Source of the DNA: Elusimicrobiota bacterium
GTDB taxonomy: Bacteria > Elusimicrobiota > Elusimicrobia > Elusimicrobiales > UBA9959
Reading direction: 5' to 3'
Assembly: GCA_026388125.1 (NCBI GenBank)
Contig: JAPLKJ010000190.1
Coordinates: 1 to 38,879 of the forward strand
DNA: 38,879 nucleotides
A model generated the notes under the pieces. The model did no database searches. It had not been told where the DNA came from and worked only from the letters and a program-made list of their open reading frames with translations. Positions 1 through 9,215 of this stretch are shown in pieces. Position numbers and translations under genes: made by a program. The first letter of the stretch is position 1. Every line of letters starts with the position of its first letter.

Positions 1-114
1 CTTCCAGCAGACCAGCAGGTTATAGGAAAGCATTACGAACGCGAACACCGCCAGCACCCTGACGGCGAGCTTGTCGAAATCTATTTTGGAAAATATTTTA
101 TTCTCAGCCGCCAT
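1..114 (-). CDS. N-terminus of a membrane protein, truncated by window edge
   Basis: Minus-strand ATG at 114 opens 38 codons to the edge: MAAENKIFSKIDFDKLAVRVLAVFAFVMLSYNLLVCWK, with a hydrophobic segment. Confidence 0.5.
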   Translation of the reverse strand, partial: MAAENKIFSKIDFDKLAVRVLAVFAFVMLSYNLLVCWK

Positions 115-175
115 TGTCCGCGCTCCCCTATATTTAATAAAGTATATAAAATTAACCGCAAAAAGGCTTGGTACT

Positions 176-1456
176 ATGCGCGAACTTACCGTGGAATTCA
201 AGAAAATAGTAGGCGAGGGGAAAGCGCTGGGCCGCTCGGACGGCAAGGTGGTGTTCTGCTACGGCGTCCTGCCCAATGAGACCGCCCGGGTCAGAACCAC
301 CGTTGAAAAGCGGAATTTCATGGAGGCCGAACTGATAGAGGTCCTCACCCCCTCGCCCCGCCGCGTAGTTCCCGCCGAGGACCATTACCTCAGCTGCTCG
401 CCCTGGCAGGTGATGGACTACGAATTCCAGTGCGAGACGAAAAAAGGCCTGATAGAGGACCTGCTCTACCAGACCACCAAGGAGACCATACGGCTGGACA
501 AGTTCTACACCGCGTCGAAGGCGTACGGCTACCGCACGAAAATAGAGTACAGCTTCACGGGCCCCGCCGGGAACCTGTCCTTCGCCTTCCATAAGCGCGG
601 CAATTTCCGCGAGATGTACCTGCTGCCCGGCGGCTGCGCGCTGATCAGCCCCGAGGCCAACGCCGCGGCGCTGGAGATACTGGCGATGATCAATTCGCTG
701 AACCTTTCAACCTCCGACGTCAAGACGCTGATAATCCGCGAGGCGAAGAGACCCGGCAGCCGCGTGGCCGTGCTGTACCTCAAAAGGCAGGACATAGCGC
801 TGCCGGACATGAAAAGCCCGCGTCTCAACGGCTTCGTGGCGGCGTATTCCAACCCGCTCAGCCCGATGAGCCAGGTGGACGCCATCCTCAGCGCCTGGGG
901 CGACGACTTCGTGACGGAGGAGCTGCTGGGCGGGAAGTTCTCCTACGGCTTCGACTGCTTCTTCCAGAACAACATGGAACTTTTCGAAGAGGCGCTCAAA
1001 GAGATACGCGGAGCCGCTTTCAAGTGCGGCAAGCTGGTGGACCTTTATTCCGGGGTGGGCGTGATAGGCCTTACGCTGCGCGACCTGGCGGACAAGGTCT
1101 ACGCGGTGGAATCCTCGGCGAACTCCGCGAAATACGCCGCGCTCAACGCGGCGGCCAACGGCGCCGCCAACTTCGAGATGGTCTGCTCGCTGTCGGAAAA
1201 GACCGCCGACGGCCTGTTCGACAACACGGACATACTGGTGCTCGACCCCCCGCGCGCCGGGCTGCATAACAAGGTGATAAAGCGGATCATGGAAATACTG
1301 CCCCGGCGCGTCATTTACCTGTCCTGCAACCCCATCACCCAGGGCAGGGACGCGGCGTTCTTCCTGGAGAAGTACAAGATCGTGCGCTCCGCGGGCTTCG
1401 ACTTCTACCCCAACACGCCGCACGCGGAAACCCTGCTGGTGTTCGAGAAAGAATAG
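176..1456 (+). CDS. Class I SAM-dependent RNA methyltransferase, TrmA/RlmD family
   Basis: DLYSGVGVIGLTL SAM motif, LDPPRAGL and YLSCNP motifs typical of the uracil-C5 methyltransferase family; ORF-track start 71 extended, Met at 176 better. Confidence 0.9.
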   Translation: MRELTVEFKKIVGEGKALGRSDGKVVFCYGVLPNETARVRTTVEKRNFMEAELIEVLTPSPRRVVPAEDHYLSCSPWQVMDYEFQCETKKGLIEDLLYQTTKETIRLDKFYTASKAYGYRTKIEYSFTGPAGNLSFAFHKRGNFREMYLLPGGCALISPEANAAALEILAMINSLNLSTSDVKTLIIREAKRPGSRVAVLYLKRQDIALPDMKSPRLNGFVAAYSNPLSPMSQVDAILSAWGDDFVTEELLGGKFSYGFDCFFQNNMELFEEALKEIRGAAFKCGKLVDLYSGVGVIGLTLRDLADKVYAVESSANSAKYAALNAAANGAANFEMVCSLSEKTADGLFDNTDILVLDPPRAGLHNKVIKRIMEILPRRVIYLSCNPITQGRDAAFFLEKYKIVRSAGFDFYPNTPHAETLLVFEKE

Positions 1457-1469
1457 CGGACAGGGGATA

Positions 1470-1512
1470 AAAAAACCGGCGTCCGCTTTGAACGGGCGCC
1501 GGGATTTTTTTT
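1470..1512. terminator. Bidirectional intrinsic terminator between convergent genes
   Basis: AAAAAA-CCGGCGTCCG-CTTTGAA-CGGGCGCCGG-GATTTTTTTT. Confidence 0.85.
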
Positions 1513-1528
1513 GCCTGAGACCTGTGCC

Positions 1529-1726
1529 TTATTTGCCTTTCTTCGTGGTGGCAGGGGCGGGGGTGGCGGCGGGAGCGGGGGTCGCGGCGGGAGTCGCTGC
1601 GGGAGCGGCTTCAGCGGCGGGCTGCTCGACCACGGGCTGCTCGGCCACGGGGGCTTCCTGCTTCTTGCAACCGAAAGCGAACACCAGCGCCACGAGGGGC
1701 AGAGCGAACAGTACTGTCTTTTTCAT
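1529..1726 (-). CDS. Small Ala/Pro-rich lipoprotein
   Basis: MKKTVLFALPLVALVFAFGC lipobox, AGGAG RBS just upstream, PAATPAATPAPA low-complexity tail. Confidence 0.8.
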   Translation of the reverse strand: MKKTVLFALPLVALVFAFGCKKQEAPVAEQPVVEQPAAEAAPAATPAATPAPAATPAPATTKKGK

Positions 1727-1806
1727 TTTCTTTCTCCTATAAATTCCCGGGAACTTAAGCGTCCCCGGGTAAATTTTCCGGCTTTAATGCCTTAAATTAT
1801 AGCTCA

Positions 1807-1836
1807 ATACTACATTTTTTTCCGCTCCTGGTTCAA
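1807..1836 (-). promoter_or_regulatory. Candidate sigma70-type promoter for small lipoprotein
   Basis: Minus strand TTGAAC-18-TAGTAT. Confidence 0.4.
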
Positions 1837-1848
1837 CAAGCCCCCCGT

Positions 1849-2817
1849 TCAGCGGAGCAAGGCCCGTTTTTTCGCGAGGACAGCCCGCGCGGTGTCAAAC
1901 GTAAAAACCAGGGGCGCCGGCCCCGGCCCGGCGGGAGCCGGAGTTTCCCCCCTCAACGCCGCGGCCAGCAGCCCGCGGCCATGCTCCAGCGCCGCGGCGA
2001 AAGCTTCCTGCGTAACCTCCCCCCCGGCGCAGTTCTTTTCCAGCTCCGAGAGCAGCAGCGCCTGTACGCCCGCCGCGGCCAGCTTCGAGCAGGCCGCGGC
2101 CTCGGCCGAGGGATGGTGGTCGTTCTCCTCCTCCAGGGAAAAGAATTCAAGCACCGCGGATGCGCTGTACAGCGCCAGCTCCAGGGCCCGCGCCTTATCG
2201 CCTCCGCAGCCCAGCAGCCGCCTTACCACAAGATCCATTCCAGCCGCCTCCAGCTCGTCTGAAAAGCCGGCCAGGCCCTTTTGCGCGAGCCGGCGCCGCA
2301 AAGCCGCGTTCAGGGCGGCTTTTTCACCGGCTCTCTTCGCCGCGGCGAAGCGCAGCGCGGGGCGGCCGGGCTGGAAGTCGAACGCCGCCCTGGCCGTTAC
2401 TTCGAACCCCGCCTCGGACAGCAACTCCTCCAGCAGCCCGGCCGGGAAACAGTAAAGATGGTTCATGCCGGGGGTTTCGGAGCCGTACACCCAGCCCAGG
2501 GCGGCTTCCTTTATCTTATGGCCGCCGTTCAAAAAAACCTCGAAAGTTTTTTCTATATCGGGGGTTTCCAGGCTCAGCGTCCCGCCCGCGGCCAGCACCC
2601 GCCAGCACTCGGCCAGGAAATACTTGGTCTTGAAAAAGCCGAGATGCTCCACCAGCTGCAGGGCTTTTATTTCTTCCGCGGAGCGGTCCGGCAGGTCCAG
2701 CGCGTGCGCCTCCATCCTCCTGTCGGCGGCCGAAGCGCCGGAAGCGTCTATGTTCAGATAGCCGGGCAGATAATTGTAGCCGCAGCCTATATTAATTTTC
2801 ACTGGTCCCTCTTTCAC
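1849..2817 (-). CDS. SAM-dependent methyltransferase (Methyltransf_11-like) with C-terminal extension
   Basis: INIGCGYNYLPGYLNIDA motif, ALQLVEHLGFFKTKYFLAECWRVLAAGGTLSLETPD. Confidence 0.75.
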   Translation of the reverse strand: MKEGPVKINIGCGYNYLPGYLNIDASGASAADRRMEAHALDLPDRSAEEIKALQLVEHLGFFKTKYFLAECWRVLAAGGTLSLETPDIEKTFEVFLNGGHKIKEAALGWVYGSETPGMNHLYCFPAGLLEELLSEAGFEVTARAAFDFQPGRPALRFAAAKRAGEKAALNAALRRRLAQKGLAGFSDELEAAGMDLVVRRLLGCGGDKARALELALYSASAVLEFFSLEEENDHHPSAEAAACSKLAAAGVQALLLSELEKNCAGGEVTQEAFAAALEHGRGLLAAALRGETPAPAGPGPAPLVFTFDTARAVLAKKRALLR

Positions 2818-3943
2818 CGGAGAACATCCGCCCCAGCCGCCTGAAAGCGCCGCCCCCTCCCAGCCCGGCGAGGCGCAGTTTCAGCTTTTTCAAGGGATCG
2901 CCGAACTCTTCCGCGAAAAGCTCTTTTTCAATGGCGCAGAAGCAGTACGGGTCGTTGTGCAGCGCGCCGGTCTTCATCAGGGACATCTCGTTGCAGCCGC
3001 CTTTGCAGGCTTGCGCGTGCGCGCAGGCGGAGCAATTGGGCCCGGCCTGGCTTGTTTCAAAACCGCGCGTATGGCTGAAAGCGCCCGGCCTGTTCCACAG
3101 TTCATAGAACGGCGTCGCCAGCGCGTTGCCTTCGATAAAACGTCCGTCGTTGACGGCCAGGCAGCCCAGCACATCGCCGTCGCTCCTTATGCCGGCCACC
3201 GAGATCCCGGCCTGGCATCCTTCCCATTTATCGTACAGCGAAACGTTCTTTAAAAGCAGCGAGTTATAGCCCAGGTCGTGCGCGCCGATCACCGGCAGTT
3301 CTTCCGGCGTATATTCGCGGCGGCAGGCCTCCACGAAAAGCCCTACGGAGTAGAATTCTTCCCGGTCCAGCAGGAATTCTTCGGAGAACCGCCCGCCCTC
3401 GGCCCCGGCGGTCTGCACCTGCCAGGCGATGCCGCGGCCCTTCAGCAGGTCGCGCAGCCCGGGCAGCTCTTTTAGGTTCAGTTTATGTACGGTGGTGATA
3501 ACGCTGACCGGCAGCCCTTCTTTAAGGCAGCGTTCGATGAAAGCGCAGGATCTCGCGAAGGCTCCCTCCGCGCCGCGTATGCGGTCGTGCAGGGCCGCGC
3601 CGGCGGCGTCCAGGCTTACGGCCACGGCGCGCGGCTTCAGCTTTTTAAGCTCCGCGAATATCTCTTCGCTGTGTATGGTGCCGTTGGTTATTACGGACAG
3701 TTCCATGCCCAGTTCGCGCACGCGGGAGGCTATGGCAAAGAAATCCCCGCGCAGCAGCGGCTCGCCCCCCATCAGGGCCACGCCCCGGCAGCCGGTCCGT
3801 TCCAGGTCGGCGCAGATCTTAAGCGCCTCTTCGGTGGTAAGTTCCCGCGCCCGGCGCCGCCCCGCAGTAGAACCGCAATGCAGGCATTTAAGGTTGCAGC
3901 CCAGCGTCAGCTCCCAGACCACGCAAGCCAGGTCATATTTCAT
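2792..3943 (-). CDS. Radical SAM / SPASM domain protein
   Basis: CNLKCLHC cluster, MGGEPLL, C-terminal SPASM-like cysteines GCQAG...CLAV...NCSACAHAQACKGGC...CFC. Confidence 0.9.
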   Translation of the reverse strand: MKYDLACVVWELTLGCNLKCLHCGSTAGRRRARELTTEEALKICADLERTGCRGVALMGGEPLLRGDFFAIASRVRELGMELSVITNGTIHSEEIFAELKKLKPRAVAVSLDAAGAALHDRIRGAEGAFARSCAFIERCLKEGLPVSVITTVHKLNLKELPGLRDLLKGRGIAWQVQTAGAEGGRFSEEFLLDREEFYSVGLFVEACRREYTPEELPVIGAHDLGYNSLLLKNVSLYDKWEGCQAGISVAGIRSDGDVLGCLAVNDGRFIEGNALATPFYELWNRPGAFSHTRGFETSQAGPNCSACAHAQACKGGCNEMSLMKTGALHNDPYCFCAIEKELFAEEFGDPLKKLKLRLAGLGGGGAFRRLGRMFSGERGTSEN

Positions 3944-4671
3944 TTTTTCAGGTACCAGAGAAATTCCAGGTTGCCTTTGGCGCCTTTAATAGGCGAGTCC
4001 ATCAGGCCTTTCTCCCCGACTCCCGGCAGAGCGTCCTTAAGGAAAGCGCGCATATTCTCAACGGCTTTAAGCCGCAGCTCTTCGGTCTTGACAATGCCGC
4101 GCTTGAGGTCGGACGGCGACAGCTCGAACTGTGGTTTTATCAGCGCCACCATTTCCCCGCCCGGGGCCATAACGCCGAATACCGGGCCGAGGATCAGCTT
4201 CAGCGAGATGAAAGAAACGTCGACGGCGCAAAGCCCGGGCTTTTCGCTGAAAATTTCCGGCTTAAGGAACCGGGCGTTGGTCTGCGGGATGAAGACCACG
4301 CGGGGATCGTTCTTTATTTTTTCGTGGATCTGGCCTTCGCCCACGTCCACCGCGTATACTTTTTTCGCCCCTGCCTGCAGGAAGCAGTCGGTGAACCCGC
4401 CGGTGGCCACGCCCACGTCCAGGCAGACCCTGCCGCCGGCCTCTATGCTGAAATTATCCAGAGCGCCCTTGAGCTTCAGGCCGCCGCGCGACACGTAGGG
4501 GCAGTCGCTTTTAAGCAGTGAGATCGCGTCGCCGTCGCGCACGGCCTGCCCGGCTTTGTCGGCGGGTTTGCCGTTCACGGCCACCAGCCCGGCCATGATG
4601 GCGCGCAGAGCTTTTTCCCTGCTTTCAAATAGCCCCTGCTCGACGCAGGCCAGGTCCAGGCGCATTTTCAT
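3940..4671 (-). CDS. tlyA: TlyA-family rRNA 2'-O-methyltransferase / hemolysin A family
   Basis: S4-like N-terminus MRLDLACVEQGLFESREKALRAIMAGLVAVNG, DVGVATGGFTDCFLQAGAKKVYAVDVG. Confidence 0.92.
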   Translation of the reverse strand: MKMRLDLACVEQGLFESREKALRAIMAGLVAVNGKPADKAGQAVRDGDAISLLKSDCPYVSRGGLKLKGALDNFSIEAGGRVCLDVGVATGGFTDCFLQAGAKKVYAVDVGEGQIHEKIKNDPRVVFIPQTNARFLKPEIFSEKPGLCAVDVSFISLKLILGPVFGVMAPGGEMVALIKPQFELSPSDLKRGIVKTEELRLKAVENMRAFLKDALPGVGEKGLMDSPIKGAKGNLEFLWYLKK

Positions 4672-4684
4672 TGTTTAAGCCCGT

Positions 4685-4933
4685 TTACTTATCGCCGTCC
4701 CCGTCCTCGAAGGCTTCCAGCTTCAGCTTGCCCTCGGCGTCCTTGCGCAGCACCTCTATCTTGCGCTTCACTTCCTCCAGCTTCACGGAAAGCTCTTTGG
4801 AAATGGCAACGCCTTCCTCGAACAGCGAAAGGGATTCCTCGATGGGCGTGTTCTCGTCCTCGAGCTTGCCCACTATCTCTTCGAGCTTGCCTAGCTTTTC
4901 CTCGAAACCGCCGGGATTCGTTTTTTTCACCAT
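4685..4933 (-). CDS. xseB: Exodeoxyribonuclease VII small subunit
   Basis: FEEKLGKLEEIVGKLEDENTPIEESLSLFEEGVAISK, adjacent to xseA. Confidence 0.95.
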   Translation of the reverse strand: MVKKTNPGGFEEKLGKLEEIVGKLEDENTPIEESLSLFEEGVAISKELSVKLEEVKRKIEVLRKDAEGKLKLEAFEDGDGDK

Positions 4934-6216
4934 AAAGTCTCCTGTTCGGGCGCGCTCCCGCCGTTATTTCCGGGCCGCCGCTTTTTCCTGTCCGCCGCGC
5001 TCCCCGCGCCTCCGGCCGTACCGGAGCCCAGCACTTCGGCCTCCGCCCTGCCCTCGGCGAACTGCAGCGACAGCCTGTCGCCCGCGGCCAGCGCCGCCGC
5101 CGTTTTCACGGCGCGGCCCTGCGCGTTCTTCACTATGGCGTAGCCTTTCCGAAGCGGGAACAGAGGGCTCAGCGCTTTAAGTTTCTCGCTCTGTAAATTT
5201 AATTTCTCTCCGGAGCGGCGCAGTCTGTCGGCCGAGGCCGCGAACAGCCCTTCCACCGCGTCGTCCAGCCGCCGCACGGGCCGCTCCAGCAGCACCAGCG
5301 GGTTCATCATAGGCCGGCTCGAGACCAGCCGGCGGAACTTGCCGCTGAGGTTCTCGTAATAGATGCGCAGGCTCTGCAGCAGACGCCGCTCCAGCCCGGC
5401 GATATTGGCCGCCAGCTCCACCTTGCTTTTCACCACCAGTTCGGCCGCCGCCGAAGGCGTGGGCGCGCGGAGATCGGCCACGAAATCCGCAATAGTGAAA
5501 TCGGTCTCATGCCCCACGCAGGAGATCACCGGGATCTTCGAGCCGGCTATGGCGCGGGCCACTATCTCCTCGTTGAAGGCCCACAGGTCCTCCATGGAGC
5601 AGCCGCCGCGGCCTACCAGCATCACGTCTATGTCCGGGAAGCCCGCGTTGAGGTCCTTTATGGCCTGGGCTATCTCTTCCTTCGAACCGGCCCCCTGCAC
5701 CTTCACCGGCGCTATGATGATGTGCATGTTGGCGTAGCGCCGTTTTAAAATGGAAAGGATGTCGCGGATGGCCGCGCCTGTCGGGGAAGTGACCACCGCT
5801 ATCTTCTGCGGCAGCGCGGGGATGGGGCGCTTGCGCGCGGGGTCGAACAGCCCCTCGGACTGCAGTTTCTTTTTCAGCTGCTCGAAAGCCAGCTGCAGCG
5901 GGCCGATACCCGCGGGCACGATCTCTTTGGCCATCAGCTGGTACTTGCTCTGACGATCGTAGGTGGTTATATTGCCGCGCACCCGCACCAGCAGACCGTT
6001 GGCGAGATCGAACTTCAGATTGGCCGCGAAGCCGCGGAACATCACGCCCGAGATATTGGAATTGGCGTCCTTCAGCTCGAAGTAAGTGTGCCCCAGCGAA
6101 GAGATCTTCAGGCCGGAGATCTCCCCTTCCACCCACAGCTCGCGGAACGAGGTTTCGAGCAGGTACTTTATGCCCCCGCTGAGCTCGCTGACGGTGTAGA
6201 TCCGGGGCTCCGTCAT
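4927..6216 (-). CDS. xseA: Exodeoxyribonuclease VII large subunit
   Basis: LWVEGEISGLK, OB-fold, VVTSPTGAAIRDIL, VGRGGCSMEDLWAFNEE, SCVGHETDFTIADFVADLRAPTPSAAAE. Confidence 0.97.
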   Translation of the reverse strand: MTEPRIYTVSELSGGIKYLLETSFRELWVEGEISGLKISSLGHTYFELKDANSNISGVMFRGFAANLKFDLANGLLVRVRGNITTYDRQSKYQLMAKEIVPAGIGPLQLAFEQLKKKLQSEGLFDPARKRPIPALPQKIAVVTSPTGAAIRDILSILKRRYANMHIIIAPVKVQGAGSKEEIAQAIKDLNAGFPDIDVMLVGRGGCSMEDLWAFNEEIVARAIAGSKIPVISCVGHETDFTIADFVADLRAPTPSAAAELVVKSKVELAANIAGLERRLLQSLRIYYENLSGKFRRLVSSRPMMNPLVLLERPVRRLDDAVEGLFAASADRLRRSGEKLNLQSEKLKALSPLFPLRKGYAIVKNAQGRAVKTAAALAAGDRLSLQFAEGRAEAEVLGSGTAGGAGSAADRKKRRPGNNGGSAPEQETLW

Positions 6217-7544
6217 TTTTCTCCCCGCAGGCGCTTGAGCCTTTTGGCTATCTCGGCCTCGAAGCCCTGCTCGGTGGGCCGGTAGAAGGTTTTCGGGTCG
6301 GGCATGTACTCCTGCTTCACGTAATGGCCTTCGAAAGCGTGCGGGTATTTGTAGCCCTGCCCGTGGCCCAAAGCCTTGCCGTCCTTGGAGGCGTCGCGCA
6401 GGTGCATGGGCACCGCGCGCTCCGCGCCTTCGCGCACTTCTTCCTGCGCCTCGTTCACGGCCATGTAGGCCGCGTTGGACTTGGGAGAGCAGGCCACGTA
6501 GATGGCCGCCTGCGCGAGGATGATGCGCGCCTCGGGCATGCCCAGCACCTCGGCCGCGCTGAACGCGCTCTGCGCCAGCATCAGCGCCATCGGGTTGGCG
6601 TTGCCCACGTCCTCGGACGCGCAGATAAGGATGCGCCGCGCCACGAAGCGGGGGTCCTCGCCCGCCTCCAGCATCTTGGCCAGCCAGTACACCGCGGCGT
6701 CGGGGTCGGAGCCGCGCATGCTTTTTATGAAAGCGGAGATATGGTCGTAATGCTCGTCGGAGCTGCGGTCGTAGCGCAGGCTCCGGCGCTGTATGCTTTC
6801 GCGGGCCACTGACTCGTCTATCACGCGCAGGCCGCCCGGCCCGGGCTTGGTGGTGATCACGGCCAGCTCCAGCGCGTTGAGCAGCCGGCGCGCGTCGCCG
6901 GAGGAATTCTCCACCAGGTAGCTCTTGGCGCCGGGAGTGACCTCCGGGTTAAGGTCCTTCAGCCCGGCCGCGGCCGTCAGCGCCCGGTCGAAAATAGCGG
7001 AAAGGTGTTCGGTGGAGAGCTGCTTGAACTCCACCACTATGAACCGGGACAGCAGCGCCTGGTTTATGTAGAAAAAAGGATTTTCAGTGGTCATCCCGAT
7101 AAGGATGATCTCGCCTTTTTCAACGGAAGGGAGCAGCACGTCCTGCTGCGTGCGGTTGAAATGGTGGATCTCGTCGAGCACCAGCAGCACGCGCTGGCGC
7201 TGCGCGAGCCCGCCGCCCAGGCCGCGGGAAAATTCGATTATTTTTTTAAGGTCCGCCACCCCGGCCATCACGGCGTTGAGATCGAAGGTCTTGGCGTTGG
7301 CGCGGGAGGCTATGTAGCGCGCCAGGGCCGTCTTGCCCGAGCCGGGCGGGCCGAAAAAAACGGCCGACTTAAGCGTGTCGGCCTCTATGGCGCGGCGCAG
7401 CAGCTTGCCCTCGCCCAGGATATGCTCCTGCCCCGAGAAATCGGCCAGGTCCCTGGGCGCCAGGCGGGCGGCCAGCGGGGCGAAGGCGGGCCCGCCGTCA
7501 TCGGCGGCGGGGTCCGGGGGCGCTTCAAAAAGCGGGTCTGTCAT
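6213..7544 (-). CDS. rarA: Replication-associated recombination protein A (AAA+ ATPase, RarA/MgsA)
   Basis: Walker A FFGPPGSGKTALAR, LVLDEIHHFNRTQQD, RRILICASEDVGNANP, KDGKALGHGQGYKYPHAFEGHYV. Confidence 0.95.
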   Translation of the reverse strand: MTDPLFEAPPDPAADDGGPAFAPLAARLAPRDLADFSGQEHILGEGKLLRRAIEADTLKSAVFFGPPGSGKTALARYIASRANAKTFDLNAVMAGVADLKKIIEFSRGLGGGLAQRQRVLLVLDEIHHFNRTQQDVLLPSVEKGEIILIGMTTENPFFYINQALLSRFIVVEFKQLSTEHLSAIFDRALTAAAGLKDLNPEVTPGAKSYLVENSSGDARRLLNALELAVITTKPGPGGLRVIDESVARESIQRRSLRYDRSSDEHYDHISAFIKSMRGSDPDAAVYWLAKMLEAGEDPRFVARRILICASEDVGNANPMALMLAQSAFSAAEVLGMPEARIILAQAAIYVACSPKSNAAYMAVNEAQEEVREGAERAVPMHLRDASKDGKALGHGQGYKYPHAFEGHYVKQEYMPDPKTFYRPTEQGFEAEIAKRLKRLRGEK

Positions 7545-7570
7545 ATTGTGCTGCCGCGGCGGCGGACTGG

Positions 7571-7867
7571 CTATGCCTTCTCTACGGACCTTTCAAGCTT
7601 GGAGATCATTTCCTCTACTTTCTGGGAATTGGCCGTGACGTTGGTCTCGGACTGCTGCCTGAGGTTGTAAAGCTCCACCGCGAACTCGTACGCGGCCACG
7701 ATGGCTATCTTGGAGGAGTCCACAATGCCCAGGTTCTCCTCCACCTTGTTCATCTTTTTCTCCACCTGGACGACGATGGTGCTCAGCTCCAGCTGGGAAA
7801 GGCCGTCCACGGCCGGGAATTTTATCAGGCGGTTGCGCACCTTGGCCTCGAATTCGTTGTTATTCAT
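7571..7867 (-). CDS. zapA: ZapA-like cell division protein
   Basis: 98 aa, AYEFAVELYNLRQQ helix characteristic of ZapA; coiled-coil C-terminus. Confidence 0.7.
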   Translation of the reverse strand: MNNNEFEAKVRNRLIKFPAVDGLSQLELSTIVVQVEKKMNKVEENLGIVDSSKIAIVAAYEFAVELYNLRQQSETNVTANSQKVEEMISKLERSVEKA

Positions 7868-8126
7868 CTTCCTCCCCCCCGAACAGCCCAGGCTGCAGGT
7901 CGTTGACCTTCTCTATCTTCGCGCAGATGCGCTCGAGGCGCCGCCGGACCTTGGCTTTGAAATCTATAAGCTCGCGCGCGGCCGCGGTGTTGGAGGCGGC
8001 CTTGCCGCGCGCCGCGCCCAGCAGTTCCACCTGGCCCTTAAGGACCTCGTTCTCTTCTTTGAGACGCTGGATAACGGCGGCCGCGCCGCTTACCAGTTCC
8101 TCAAGGCGCTTTATACGGTTATGCAT
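7860..8126 (-). CDS. Small coiled-coil protein (ZapB-like size and position)
   Basis: MHNRIKRLEELVSGAAAVIQRLKEENEVLKGQVELL heptads; overlaps zapA start; Met at 8126 preferred over ORF-track start 8195. Confidence 0.6.
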   Translation of the reverse strand: MHNRIKRLEELVSGAAAVIQRLKEENEVLKGQVELLGAARGKAASNTAAARELIDFKAKVRRRLERICAKIEKVNDLQPGLFGGEEDE

Positions 8127-8188
8127 ATTTTCCCACGTCCAATTATAGTAAAAATCCGCTGGGACTATCCTGAAACGTGCCGCCGCTC

Positions 8189-8217
8189 TTGACATTCGCT
8201 GATGCCGGGGCTATAAC
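8189..8217 (+). promoter_or_regulatory. Sigma70-type promoter for chitosanase gene
   Basis: TTGACA-17-TATAAC. Confidence 0.75.
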
Positions 8218-8275
8218 ATAACTGCGAGGACTGAAAACTTCAGGTGCCTGCGCCGACAGGTGTGATCATCGGAAT

Positions 8276-9172
8276 ATGTGCGCTATAAAAAACCTACTGG
8301 TATATTTAGCCCTCCCGGCGCTGTTCCTTTTCGCGGCCGCTCACGCGGAAGGACAGGCCTGGCGCCAGGCCGCCTCCGCCTCCGGCGCGGGCAGGACCGC
8401 GGCGGCGGGGAACCCTGCCGCCAGCCCGGCTCCGGCGGCCGCCGATGCCGCGTTAAGCCCGGCACAAAAGCTGCGCGCCGATATGCTCATCAGCGTCTTC
8501 GAGAATTCCTCGCTCGAGCTCCAGTACGGCTATATAGAGAACCTTCACGACGGTCGCGGCTATACCGCGGGCCGGGCCGGCTTCTGCTCCGGCTGCGGGG
8601 ACCTGCTGCTGGTGGCTGAGCGGTATACAGAATTGAAGCCGGACAATCCTCTGGCGGGATATCTGCCGCGCCTGAACAGGCTGGCCGCGCTCGCCAGCGC
8701 CTCCACCGCGGGGCTGGACGGCTTCCCGGCGGCCTGGCGGCAGGCGGCCCGGGACGAACTTTTCCGCTCGGCGCAGGACGCGGTTTCGGACGAGCTCTAT
8801 TACCTGCCCGCGTTAACATACGCCGGTCAGCTGGGCCTGAAAAAAGACTTTTCGAAGATAGCGCTCTACGAGGCGGCCATACAGCACGGCACAGGCAGCG
8901 ACCCCGACGGGCTTGGCGCCATGATAGAGCGCGCCTCCAGGGCCGCAAAACCTCCCGCGGCCGGCGGCAGCGAAAGAACCTGGCTGGGGAAGTTTCTGAA
9001 GGTACGCAGAGCTGCGCTTGCCCATCCCGCTTCCGCCGCCACCGGTGAAGCCTGGGCGGGATCCGTAGGCAGGGCCGACGCGATGCTGGCCATCTACGCC
9101 GCCGGCAACATGGATTTTTCCGGGCCGGTGGCCCTAGCTCCGTTCGGATGTCAGTTCGTTATCCCGAAGTAG
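8276..9172 (+). CDS. Secreted GH46 family chitosanase
   Basis: Signal peptide; FENSSLELQYGYIENLHDGRGYTAGRAGFCSGCGDLL aligns by eye with the GH46 active-site region; later RDELFRSAQDAVSDELYYLPAL, HGTGSDPDGLG. Confidence 0.88.
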   Translation: MCAIKNLLVYLALPALFLFAAAHAEGQAWRQAASASGAGRTAAAGNPAASPAPAAADAALSPAQKLRADMLISVFENSSLELQYGYIENLHDGRGYTAGRAGFCSGCGDLLLVAERYTELKPDNPLAGYLPRLNRLAALASASTAGLDGFPAAWRQAARDELFRSAQDAVSDELYYLPALTYAGQLGLKKDFSKIALYEAAIQHGTGSDPDGLGAMIERASRAAKPPAAGGSERTWLGKFLKVRRAALAHPASAATGEAWAGSVGRADAMLAIYAAGNMDFSGPVALAPFGCQFVIPK

Positions 9173-9215
9173 AGACAGGGGATCCGGCGGCTTATTATTA
9201 AAAGATCCGCCGCGG

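Noticed and set aside
1556-1640. G-rich plus-strand run that matches a G-quadruplex pattern
   Set aside because: Lies inside the Ala/Pro-rich lipoprotein codons on the opposite strand; explained by PAATPAP low complexity
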